Source: Streptomyces fulvorobeus
GTDB taxonomy: Bacteria; Actinomycetota; Actinomycetes; Streptomycetales; Streptomycetaceae
DNA: 64,000 bases
Direction: 5' to 3'
Assembly: GCF_013167895.1 (NCBI RefSeq)
Contig: NZ_BLWC01000001.1
Span: 4,340,001-4,404,000, forward strand
Both the position numbers and the translations under genes were made by a program. Each line of letters starts with the position of its first letter. The first letter of the stretch is position 1. The notes beneath the pieces are model-generated. The model searched no databases. It had not been told where the DNA came from and saw only the letters and a program-made list of their open reading frames with translations. Shown piece after piece: positions 11,497 to 19,768 of the stretch.

Positions 11497-12306
11497 CTAG
11501 ACGGCCGGGAACTCCACGAAGGCCGCTGTCGCGTCGTCGTGGGTCTTGCTCCGGCGCAGATACCTGCGGTCCGTGTCCGCCCGCTCCAGCTCCCGCACCC
11601 GGTCGATCAGCCCCTGGGGCCCCACCTTGCGCAGCAGCTCCAGGGCGGCCGCCCAGTCCCCCTCCCGGAACTTCTCCGTCCAGCGGCTCGCCCCGTCCGT
11701 CAGCGCGGCCAGGGACCTGACCTCCGCGCGTGGCACCCGGCCGGTCACGGCACGGGAGGCCACATGGGGGTCGGCGGCGGCGGTGAAGAAGCCGTTCTCC
11801 TTGTTCCGGGCGCGGGCGTCGGCGATCGCCTCCGAGGCGAGGGAGCCGGGCGGCAGCCGGTCGAGCCGGTCGTCGAGGACCGCCCGTACCGTCCCGTCCG
11901 GCGACTCCAGGAGGAGCGCGGAGTCGGAGAGCACCAGGTACTCGATCTCCTGTTCGTCCCAGCGCGTGAGCACCACAGTCGCCTGAGGCGTGCGCACGTG
12001 AGAAAGGTCACACTGGAAGCGATGGGCGTCCGCGGTGCGCCGGATGGACTCGGCGAGGACCTCGGTCAGGGCCAGATCCCGCCGCGAACAGGACAGTTCG
12101 GCCAGCGCCCCGCCCAGCCTGGCGGTGAACCAGGTGACCGGGTGCACACAACCGACGTCACCCCGCGGCGGTGTCACCCCGTCGAGCAGGACCAGGGACC
12201 CACCCTGGCCGGACGCCGGGAGCGCGGCGGACACCCAGTCCTCGTTGGGGCGTTCACCGCTGCCGGGTTCGCTGGCGAGTTCCATGCGCATACCGTCAGT
12301 CTGCAC
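11497..12306 (-). CDS. PP2C-like protein phosphatase domain protein
   Basis: A 269-residue protein with a divergent PP2C fold. It has N-terminal NEDWV (the family's early Asp pair region), SLVLLDGVTPPRGD where metal-binding DGxGG normally sits, a central LSDSALLLE strand, and C-terminal SKTHDDATAAFVEF, the DD metal motif. The DG.G motif is altered (DGVTP), so metal binding and activity are uncertain. Start is the GTG at 12306; an ATG at 12291 is also possible and neither has a clear ribosome site. It is divergent from the conservon. Serine/threonine dephosphorylation is inferred from the fold only. Confidence 0.72.
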   Translation of the reverse strand: MQTDGMRMELASEPGSGERPNEDWVSAALPASGQGGSLVLLDGVTPPRGDVGCVHPVTWFTARLGGALAELSCSRRDLALTEVLAESIRRTADAHRFQCDLSHVRTPQATVVLTRWDEQEIEYLVLSDSALLLESPDGTVRAVLDDRLDRLPPGSLASEAIADARARNKENGFFTAAADPHVASRAVTGRVPRAEVRSLAALTDGASRWTEKFREGDWAAALELLRKVGPQGLIDRVRELERADTDRRYLRRSKTHDDATAAFVEFPAV

Positions 12307-12628
12307 GACGTCTTCACCGGCCCTGCACGAACCGGGCGTTGGCCCGAATCAGCAGGTCAGCCCCGGCCGACAGGCGGAGGGAATCGCTCCGTGGCGGGTG
12401 CGGGCGGGCATCCTGCCAAAGCCGGGGCCGAACTTCCACCCGGTGGCCCGCGCATGCCCGACAGCGCTTCGGGGGAGACTTGTTCGCCAACTCCGGAGTG
12501 ATGTTCACTCGTTCGAGTGGCGGAGCGGTTGATGCGTGCGCCCCTCTCAAAAGCACTGGAATGGTCAGAAGCCGTACCAGGGGTGGGGCGCTTTTTCGGC
12601 GTGACCGTACGTCACCTCTGCTTCATGG
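12307..12628. other. Intergenic region between phosphatase gene and conservon
   Basis: About 320 bp of divergent promoter region. Apart from the 14-bp palindrome at 12506-12519 I see no gene. A short GCGGAGCGGTTGATGCG stretch recalls a tRNA D-arm, but no acceptor stem or T-loop exists. Confidence 0.5.
12506..12519. promoter_or_regulatory. 14-bp palindrome upstream of cvnA (candidate operator)
   Basis: CACTCGTTCGAGTG is a perfect palindrome 110 bp upstream of the cvnA start, inside the divergent promoter region. The binding protein is unknown. Confidence 0.4.
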
Positions 12629-15528
12629 GTGGACGAGTCAAGATTGCGAGCACCGGTGCAGAAGAAGCGGCCTCGGAGCAAGGGCAGCACGCGCGACGGT
12701 TCCGGGGCGACCCCTCCGGTGCCGGGCGCCGACAAGAAGACCGTGCGGGTACGCAGTCGGCTGGTCGCGGGCGTCGCCGTCGTCGGCATCACGGTCATCG
12801 CCGCGGGTGCGCCCGCCGCACTCGGTGCCTCGTCCGACCTCAAAGAGTCCCAGCGACTGGTCACCCTCGCCGAGCTGAACCAGCAGGCCGTCACGCTCGC
12901 CCACTCGCTCGCCGACGAGCGCGACGAGGTCACCGCGTACATCGCGGCCGGCCGCCAGGAAACGACGGCCGAAGACGCCGAGGACGGCGCCGCGGCCACC
13001 TCCGCCCGCGTCGACCAGCAGGTCGACGAGATCCGCGCCGAGGCCCCGGCGGGCCTGCGCAGAGACCTCTCCACCATTCCCTCGCTGCGCCGCGACGCCC
13101 TCTCGGGCAAGGGCTCGGCCCTGGAGGCCCACCGGGCGTACTCGGAGGTCGTCGCGAAGCTCCACGGCATCGCCGAGGAACTGGCGGACAGGACCCCGCC
13201 GCGCGCGTCGGACTCGACCCGGGCACCGCTCGCGCTCGGCGGCGCCGTCGAGCAGGCGTCGGCGACCCGGGGCCTGCTCCTCGCCGCACTCGCCGTGCCG
13301 CGCGGCGAGACCCTCACCCAGACCGACCCCTTCACGGGGCTGCCGGTGGAGGTACGGGCGGAGGGCGCCGCCGAGGACGACCGCGACCGGGACGAGCTGA
13401 GCGCCGCGGCCCAGCAGGCGCGGGTGCGTGAGCTCGCCTCGCTCGCCGACTTCGACCAGGCCGCCAACCCGGTCGCCCGCGACAAGCTCTCCTCGACCGT
13501 CACCGGCCCCGAGGTCAACAGCGCCGAGAAGTACCTTTCCCGGCTCACCGACCGGCCCGAGCTCTCCGGCACCGACCAGCAGGCCGACCGCGAGAAGGTC
13601 GCCGCCTCGCTCACCGCCCGCATCGACCGGATGCGGGGCGTCGAGTCGGCGCTCGGCACCAGTCAGGTCCAGCGGCTGGAGCGGCTCCGTGACGACGACG
13701 TCACCGCACTCGAACTGCGGCTCGCCCTCCTCGGCGGCTGCTTCCTGATCGCCGTGGGCGTCTCCACCGCGGTCGCCCGCACGCTCACCCAGCCGCTCGC
13801 CGTCCTGCGGATCGGTGCGGCCAGGCTCGCGGCGGAACCCGAGACGGCGGAGGCGATCCGCTACACGGGCCGCAACGACGAGTTCGCCCAGGTCGTCCGG
13901 TCCATCAACGCGCTGCACGGCAGGCTGGACGGGCTGCGGCACACGCTGGGCGGGCAGGTGGAGACCCTTCGCGGCGAGCGCGGCAAGCTGATCGCGGGCC
14001 GTGAGGCGCTCACCGTCCAGCGGGCCGAGCTCCAGGCCCGGGCGGCCGCCCTCGCCGACCAGCTGGAGCGGCTGAAGAACACCGTCCACCACACCTTCGT
14101 CAACCTCTCCCTGCGCACCCTCGGCCTCGTCGAGCGCCAGCTCGGCGTCATCGAGGGCCTGGAGGAGCGCGAGCAGGACCCGGAGCGCCTCAGCACGCTC
14201 TTCAAGCTCGACCACATGGCCACCGTCATGCGCCGCCACAGCGAGAACATGCTGGTCCTCGCGGGTGCCGAGCACGGTCACGCCCACACGGGACCGATCC
14301 CGCTGGTCGACGTCCTGCGCGCGGCCGTCAGCGAGATCGAGCGGTACGAGCGGGTGACGATCCAGGCACTGCCGCCGCACGCCCAGATCGCCGGCTTCGC
14401 CGCCGACGACCTCAGCCACCTGGTCGCCGAACTCCTGGAGAACGCGACCTCCTTCTCGCCCCCGACTCCCGTGTCGAGCTGTCCGGCTGGCTGCTGGAGA
14501 CCGGCGAGGTGATGCTCTCCGTGCAGGACGAGGGCATCGGCATGTCGACCGTGCGGATGGGTGAGCTCAACGCCAGGCTGGCCGACCCCGCCTCGTTCGA
14601 GGCGGGCGAGCAGAGTGCCGACGGCGCCGGGCTCGGCCTCCAGGTGACCTCGCTGCTGGCCGCGCGCCACGGCGTACGTGTGCAGCTGAAGGAGCAGAAG
14701 AGCAACGGGGTCACGGCGGTCGTGGTCCTGCCGCAGACGCTGCTGCCGAAGGCGCCCCCCGCCGCCTCGCCGCCGCCCGTCCAGCGGGCGGGTGACGCGC
14801 CCGCGCTCAACCTTCCCGGTTCGGTCGCCGAGGCCAACTCCAACGCGCTGCCCCCCAGAGCGGGCCAGCCGTCGGCCGATCCGCTGATCGAGGCGGCCGA
14901 GCAGACGATCCGGGAAGCCGAAGCGGCCCCCGGACCGACTGCCCGGACGGCTCCCGAACCCGCTTCCGAACCCGCCCCCGAGCCGGTGGCGGAGCCCGCA
15001 GTCGAGCCGGCCGCGCCCGGACCCCGGCCGGTCGCCGCCGGGTCCGGGGCCGAGACCACCATGCAGGTCAGGCTCCCGGCGTCGCCGGGCGCCCCCGACC
15101 CGTACGCCATCGGCCCCGACCAGCACGAACGCGCCGCCGACAACGGCTCCGCGCCCGCCCCGGAGCCATGGCCGCCCGCACCCCCCGCCGAGACCGCCCC
15201 CAGTCCCCGGCAGCCGCTCGGCGAGGACGAGGGCATCGTGACCGACAAGGGGCTGCCCAAGCGCACCCCCAGGGTCCTCAGATCCGCGGACGCCCCCGTC
15301 GCCGAACGCAGGGGCAGCCTCGACAAGGACGCCCTGCGCCGCCGGCTCGGCGGCTTCCACCAGGGCGCGAAGGACGGCCGCCGGGACGTCGAGGTGGAGA
15401 TCGCCGAGGACACGCTGGGACGCGGCATCGCCGTCGCGGCCCCGCACACCGACCACACCGGGCCGGGCGGCCGCACCGGTGGCCGACCCGAGGAGACGGG
15501 GGACACAGACGAGGAGGCACGCAGTTGA
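12629..15528 (+). CDS. cvnA: Conservon sensor-like histidine-kinase/ATPase CvnA (frameshifted as given)
   Basis: First gene of a conservon. CvnA proteins are membrane sensor-like proteins with a nitrate/nitrite-sensor-like extracellular domain and a HATPase domain but no canonical phospho-acceptor His box; they assemble with CvnB-D at the membrane. Seen here: an N-terminal membrane helix (about 48-70), a long helical outer domain, a second helix near 370, a coiled-coil linker, then the ATPase N box (LVAELLENATSFSPP) and G box (DEGIGMS), and a Pro/Ala-rich acidic tail. The frame breaks in the C run at 14459-14463: one extra C there joins codons 12629-14463 to 14464-15528 and gives SFSPPDSRVELSGW, for about 966 residues in all. 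The GTG start at 12629 lacks a clear ribosome site; GTG 12656 is an alternative. Confidence 0.88.
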
Positions 15529-16004
15529 CTGCGCCCAGCACGTTCGGGCTGAGCACCGAGGCCCGGAATCTTCACTGGTTGCTGAGCAATCTGGTGGAGG
15601 AGGTGCCAGGGGTCCACTCGGTCACCGTCGTCTCGTCCGACGGGCTCATGCTGCTCTCCTCGGACCCCGGCCGCCTGACCGCCCCCGCGGCCGCCCGGCG
15701 GACCGGCCCGCGGGGCTCCAGCGCCGACCTGGCCACCATCGTCTCCGGCATCGGCTCGCTCACCGCCGGGGCCGCCAAACTGATGGACGGCGGCGGCGTC
15801 AAGCAGACGATGGTCGCGATGGACGAGGGCAGTGTCTTCGTCATGTCCATCAGCGACGGCTCACTGCTCGGCGTCCACGCCACCCCCGACTGTGACATGA
15901 GTGTGGTCGCCTACCACATGGCGCTCTTCGTCGGCCGCGCCGGACACGTACTCACCCCCGAACTCCGCAGTGAACTGCGCAAATCGATGGAGAGCGCCCA
16001 GTGA
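15525..16004 (+). CDS. cvnB: Roadblock/LC7-domain protein CvnB
   Basis: A 159-residue roadblock/LC7 protein, the class that acts as regulator or scaffold for small Ras-like GTPases such as the MglB/MglA pair. The core has the pattern NLHWLLSNLVEEVPGVHSVTVVSSDGLML and a C-terminal VAYHMALFVGRAGHVLTPELR helix. The TTG start at 15525 overlaps the cvnA stop and is preceded by a consensus GAGGAGG seven bases upstream, which decides the start. Its stop overlaps the cvnC start by GTGA. Within the conservon it is expected to bind CvnD and CvnA at the membrane. Confidence 0.93.
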   Translation: MTAPSTFGLSTEARNLHWLLSNLVEEVPGVHSVTVVSSDGLMLLSSDPGRLTAPAAARRTGPRGSSADLATIVSGIGSLTAGAAKLMDGGGVKQTMVAMDEGSVFVMSISDGSLLGVHATPDCDMSVVAYHMALFVGRAGHVLTPELRSELRKSMESAQ

Positions 16005-16414
16005 CGCCCGCTGCTGAACCCGCCCGCAGGCTCCCGGTCCGCGGCGCCGACAAACGGCCCGCGCGGGTCCGTCCGTACTCCCTCACCGGGGGGCGCACCC
16101 GCTTCGGCCACGTGCTGCTCGTCGAGACGTTCGTCGCCGCGCTCGAAGCACCCGACGAGCGCCGCGAGCTCACCAACGGCAACCTCGCCTCGCGCGTCAT
16201 GCCCGAACTCCAGGCCATCGTCGAGATCTGCCGCCGCATGCGTACGGTCGCGGAGATCTCGGCCCTGCTGAAGATGCCGCTCGGCGTGGTCCGCGTGCTG
16301 CTCAGCGACCTGGCCGACCAGGGAAAGATCCGCGTGTACGGAACCGGTCACGGCACCGGCCAGCCCGACCGCGCACTGCTCGAAAGGGTGCTCGATGGAC
16401 TCCGCCGTCTCTGA
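16001..16414 (+). CDS. cvnC: DUF742 protein CvnC
   Basis: A 137-residue DUF742 protein, the third component of conservons. It has an RPYSLTGGRTR motif near the N-terminus and a helix-turn-helix-like C-terminal half (VEICRRMRTVAEISALLKMPLGVVRVLLSDLADQ shows the pattern) ending GKIRVYG. DUF742 proteins contain a winged-helix fold, but in conservons are found with the membrane complex rather than shown to bind DNA. It starts with GTG in a GTGA overlap with cvnB and itself overlaps cvnD by 20 bp, so the four genes are tightly coupled. Confidence 0.93.
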   Translation: MTPAAEPARRLPVRGADKRPARVRPYSLTGGRTRFGHVLLVETFVAALEAPDERRELTNGNLASRVMPELQAIVEICRRMRTVAEISALLKMPLGVVRVLLSDLADQGKIRVYGTGHGTGQPDRALLERVLDGLRRL

Positions 16415-17045
16415 GCCGACACTTTTCGCCCCCCGTCAGCCGGGCCCGGCCGACCAAGCGGAGGAGTCGCTCCAGTCCTGGCAGCTGGACCACACCCGCG
16501 CCCCCGTCGCGACGAAGATCGTGGTCGCGGGCGGTTTCGGAGTCGGCAAGACGACCTTCGTGGGCTCGGTCTCCGAGATCACCCCGCTGGAGACCGAGGC
16601 GCTGATGACCCAGGCCAGCGAGGAGACCGACGACCTCACGGCCACGCCCGACAAGGTCACCACGACCGTGGCGATGGACTTCGGCCGTGTCACGCTCGAC
16701 GACGACCTCGTCCTGTACGTGTTCGGCACCCCCGGTCAGCAGCGCTTCTGGTTCATGTGGGACGACCTGGTGCGCGGCGCGATCGGCGCGGTCGTGCTCG
16801 CGGACACCCGGCGGCTGGCCGACTGCTTCCCCGCACTCGACTACTTCGAGAGCTGCGGCATTCCCTACATCGTCGCGGTCAACCACTTCGAGGGAACGCC
16901 CGGTTACGAGGCGGAGGACGTCAGGGAGGCCCTGACCGTACCCCCGCACGTGCCGGTTGTGATCATGGACGCGCGTAACAGGATCACGGTCATCGAGTCG
17001 TTGCTGACCCTGGTGGGCCACGCTCTTGATGCCACCCCGGCGTAA
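16395..17045 (+). CDS. cvnD: Ras-like small GTPase CvnD
   Basis: A 216-residue GTP-binding protein of the conservon-specific ATP/GTP-binding family. P-loop GGFGVGKTT is at 46-54 with switch I in the TTVAMDF region. The G3 motif reads FGTPGQQRF, with glycine in place of the usual Asp before the TPGQ core. The base-recognition motif is VNHFEG rather than NKxD. It works as a switch with CvnB and the sensor-like CvnA in membrane signalling tied to development and secondary metabolism. The ATG lies inside the end of cvnC after GAAAGGGTG. A flavoprotein gene follows 37 bp later, probably in the same operon. Confidence 0.93.
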   Translation: MDSAVSEPTLFAPRQPGPADQAEESLQSWQLDHTRAPVATKIVVAGGFGVGKTTFVGSVSEITPLETEALMTQASEETDDLTATPDKVTTTVAMDFGRVTLDDDLVLYVFGTPGQQRFWFMWDDLVRGAIGAVVLADTRRLADCFPALDYFESCGIPYIVAVNHFEGTPGYEAEDVREALTVPPHVPVVIMDARNRITVIESLLTLVGHALDATPA

Positions 17046-17082
17046 TGGCCGAACGCGTACGAACACGTAACGGAGAACCGCG

Positions 17083-18324
17083 ATGCGGAAGATACTCATT
17101 GTCGGAGCCGGCCAGTCCGGGCTCCAGCTCGCACTCGGACTGCAGTCGAGCGGGTACGAGGTCACCCTCATGTCCAACCGCACGGCCGACGAGATCCGGA
17201 CCGGCCGGGTCATGTCGACGCAGTGCATGTTCCACACCGCGCTCCAGCACGAGCGTGACCTCCAGCTCAACTTCTGGGAGACACAGGCCCCGCGTATCGA
17301 GGGCCTCGGTGTGTCCGTCGCCGCCCCGGACTCCTCGCGGGCCGTCGACTGGGTCGGCAAGCTGGACGGCTACGCGCAATCCGTCGACCAGCGCGTGAAG
17401 ATGGCCGGCTGGATGGAGACCTTCGCCCAGCGCGGCGGCCAGCTCGTCATCCACGGCGCCGCCGTCTCCGACCTGGACTACTTCTCCCGCACCTACGACC
17501 TGGTGATGGTCTCGGCCGGCAAGGGCGAGCTGGTCTCCATGTTCGGCCGGGACGCGGCGCGTTCGCCGTTCGACTCCCCGCAGCGCGCCCTGGCCGTGGC
17601 CTATGTGCACGGCATGGGTCCGCGCCCCGAGCACCCCGAGTTCGACGCGGTCCGCTGCAACCTCGTCCCGGGCGTCGGCGAGCTGTTCGTCATGCCGACC
17701 CTGACCACCTCCGGCCGTGCCGACATCCTGTTCTGGGAGGGCGTGCCGGGCGGACCGCTCGACGTCTTCCAGGGCATCAAGGACCCCTCCGAGCACCTCG
17801 CCAAGACGCTGGAGCTGATGGAGAGGTTCACTCCCTGGGAGTACGCCCGTGCCACCAAGGTCGAGCTGACGGACGCCAACGGCACGCTGGCGGGCCGTTA
17901 CGCGCCCACCGTCCGCAAGCCGGTCGGCCGGCTGCCCGGGGGTGGACTGGTCCTCGGTGTCGCGGACGTGGTCGTGGCCAACGACCCGATCACCGGCCAG
18001 GGCTCCAACTCGGCGTCCAAGTGCGCGCACGCCTACCTGGAGTCGATCATCGAGCACGGTGACCGGGAGTTCGACGCGGACTGGATGCAGTCCACGTTCG
18101 ACCGCTACTGGGACACCGCGCAGCACGTCGTGAAGTGGACCAACGCGATGCTCGGTGTCCCGCCGGAGCACGTGCTGAACCTGATCGGTGCCGCCGGTCA
18201 GCTCCAGCCGGTCGCCGACCGGTTCGCCAACGGCTTCGACGATCCGGCCGACTTCGACAACTTCTTCTTCGAGCCGGACCGCACGAACGCCTACCTCGCC
18301 GAGGTCTCGGGTTCCACGGCCTGA
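17083..18324 (+). CDS. Styrene/indole monooxygenase-like FAD-dependent oxidoreductase
   Basis: A 413-residue flavoprotein of the StyA type (single-component oxygenase part of two-component group E monooxygenases, fed with FADH2 by a separate reductase). The FAD-binding GxGxxG is at the N-terminus (ILIVGAGQSGLQLALGL) and a second FAD motif lies near the C-terminal third (DVVVANDPITGQGSNSASK). No partner reductase StyB is adjacent. It follows the conservon by 37 bp with GGAG seven bases before the ATG and is likely co-transcribed, as conservons are often followed by oxidative enzymes. The substrate is unknown; epoxidation of an aromatic alkene or indole is only the family default. Confidence 0.85.
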   Translation: MRKILIVGAGQSGLQLALGLQSSGYEVTLMSNRTADEIRTGRVMSTQCMFHTALQHERDLQLNFWETQAPRIEGLGVSVAAPDSSRAVDWVGKLDGYAQSVDQRVKMAGWMETFAQRGGQLVIHGAAVSDLDYFSRTYDLVMVSAGKGELVSMFGRDAARSPFDSPQRALAVAYVHGMGPRPEHPEFDAVRCNLVPGVGELFVMPTLTTSGRADILFWEGVPGGPLDVFQGIKDPSEHLAKTLELMERFTPWEYARATKVELTDANGTLAGRYAPTVRKPVGRLPGGGLVLGVADVVVANDPITGQGSNSASKCAHAYLESIIEHGDREFDADWMQSTFDRYWDTAQHVVKWTNAMLGVPPEHVLNLIGAAGQLQPVADRFANGFDDPADFDNFFFEPDRTNAYLAEVSGSTA

Positions 18325-19649
18325 TCCGGCACCGGGCTGTCCCGCCGGCCGGACGAAGGGACGGCCCGGCGGGACAGCCCAGCCCGGTGTCCCTGAGGGC
18401 TGTCCTCGGCCGGGGCGCTGTCGGAGCCGTACCCCGTGTCGTCACCCGCCGACGCGTCCTCGGGCAGCACCGGAGGGGTGTAGGTGCTCAGCGGCTCTGC
18501 GCCGGGGTCCGGGCGCACCGCGCCGAGCAGGGGGTTGGACGCGAGCGGTGAGACCTTCACCGAGGAGCCCGGCCGGGGCGCCTGCACCACCATTCCGTCG
18601 CCGATGTAGAGCGCCACATGGGTCGCCTTCGGGAAGTACACCACCAGGTCACCGGGGCGCAGGGAGGCGATCGGCACCTCCGGGAGCTGCCGCCACTGTT
18701 CCTGCGAGGTGCGGGGAACCGGCCGCCCGGCCGTCTCCCAGGCCCGCGAGGTGAGCCCGGAGCAGTCGAACGACGCCGGCCCCTCGGCTCCCCACAGGTA
18801 CGGCTTGCCGAGCTGCCGGACCGCGTAGCGCACGGCGTCGGCCCCCTGCCGCGACGGTGGCCTCGTCGTGCTGAGTGCCCCGGACGCGACCAGTTCGCGC
18901 TGGGCCGTGTCCGTGGTCTCCTTCTCCAGCCGGGCGATGGCGGTGAGCTGTCCGGGGGTGAGCGAGGCCAGCGCGGCCTCGATGTCCTTGAGCCGGGAGC
19001 GCACCACGTCGCGCTGTTTCCGCTGCCTCGCGGCGAGCCTCTGCTGCTGGTCAAGGGCCTTGCGGGCCGCGGTCGCCAGGAGGTCCGCGCTCTTCTCGGC
19101 CCCGGCGAGCCGGTCCACCGCGGCCGCCCGGCCCGCCGCCACGCGCTGGAGGACGTGGCTCTGGTCCAGGGCGCTCGCCGGGTCGCGGGTGAGCAGCAGC
19201 CGCATGTACGCGGAGAAGTCCGACCGGCCCTGGTACTGCTCGCGGGCCAGCCGCCCGGCGTCACCGCGGCCCCGGGCGAGCGCGATGCGGGCCTCGGCCA
19301 GCTGGGACGCCAGCTTCTTCGCCTCGGCGGTCCGCTTCCTGAGCTCCTCCGCGGTGCCGTTGTACGTCTCCCCGGCCTCCTCGGCCTGGCGGTACAGCGC
19401 CTGGAGCTTCCTGAGCAGCCCGGCGACGCTCTCGGTCCCGCTGCCGCCCGCCGCGAACGCGTCCTCCGCGTCCACGGTCGTGTCGCCTGTCGTGTCCGCC
19501 GCCGTGTCCACTGCCTCGGCCGCGTCCGTCTCCTCGGCCTCGGCCGAAGGAGCGGGGACCGGGTCGACGGGTTCGGCGGTGGCGGGAGCGGCCGAGACGA
19601 CCGCCGCGATCACCGCGGTGCAGAGCGCGCGCAGGACTCTGCGGGGCAC
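18291..19649 (-). CDS. Secreted NlpC/P60 peptidoglycan endopeptidase
   Basis: A 452-residue cell-wall hydrolase that cuts within peptide stems. It has a signal peptide (MPRRVLRALC to about residue 25), an Ala/acidic spacer, a long coiled coil (about 75-230) as in RipA-type proteins, and a C-terminal NlpC/P60 domain with catalytic C296 (FDCSGL) and H344 (THVALYIGDG). The GTG start at 19649 has a near-perfect GGAGGTGAT site. The last 34 bases overlap the end of the convergent flavoprotein gene, and a 15-bp hairpin (18334-18380) lies inside its final codons, so the tail after about residue 420 may not be conserved. It is transcribed alone. Confidence 0.92.
   Translation of the reverse strand: MPRRVLRALCTAVIAAVVSAAPATAEPVDPVPAPSAEAEETDAAEAVDTAADTTGDTTVDAEDAFAAGGSGTESVAGLLRKLQALYRQAEEAGETYNGTAEELRKRTAEAKKLASQLAEARIALARGRGDAGRLAREQYQGRSDFSAYMRLLLTRDPASALDQSHVLQRVAAGRAAAVDRLAGAEKSADLLATAARKALDQQQRLAARQRKQRDVVRSRLKDIEAALASLTPGQLTAIARLEKETTDTAQRELVASGALSTTRPPSRQGADAVRYAVRQLGKPYLWGAEGPASFDCSGLTSRAWETAGRPVPRTSQEQWRQLPEVPIASLRPGDLVVYFPKATHVALYIGDGMVVQAPRPGSSVKVSPLASNPLLGAVRPDPGAEPLSTYTPPVLPEDASAGDDTGYGSDSAPAEDSPQGHRAGLSRRAVPSSGRRDSPVPDQAVEPETSAR
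18334..18380. terminator. 15-bp hairpin, bidirectional terminator, inside the NlpC gene's 3' end
   Basis: GGGCTGTCCCGCCGG at 18334-18348 pairs perfectly with its complement at 18366-18380 over a 17-base loop. It lies just past the stop of the flavoprotein gene (18324) but still inside the last codons of the opposite-strand NlpC gene. Confidence 0.75.
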
Positions 19650-19768
19650 GACATCACCTCCGATGACGGAGTGGGGAACCGCGGTCTGATTACCCCACTG
19701 ATGACCGAATCCTCTTCATCCGGTCATGGGGTGCCAGGGGATGCAAGCACCGCGCGGTGTGGCGGCCC

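Noticed and set aside
12505..12600. tRNA-like stretch (GGCGGAGCGGTTGATGCG)
   Set aside because: No acceptor stem, anticodon arm or GTTCRA T-loop can be placed around it.
14459..14463. Programmed ribosomal frameshifting in cvnA
   Set aside because: The same one-base loss in C/G runs occurs in several unrelated genes of the window, with no stimulatory structure evident, so an assembly error is simpler.
19650..19768. Cyclic-di-AMP riboswitch before the NlpC/P60 gene
   Set aside because: Such riboswitches often precede cell-wall hydrolase genes, but the 119 bp here lack the conserved blocks and are too short; only two simple hairpins are seen.
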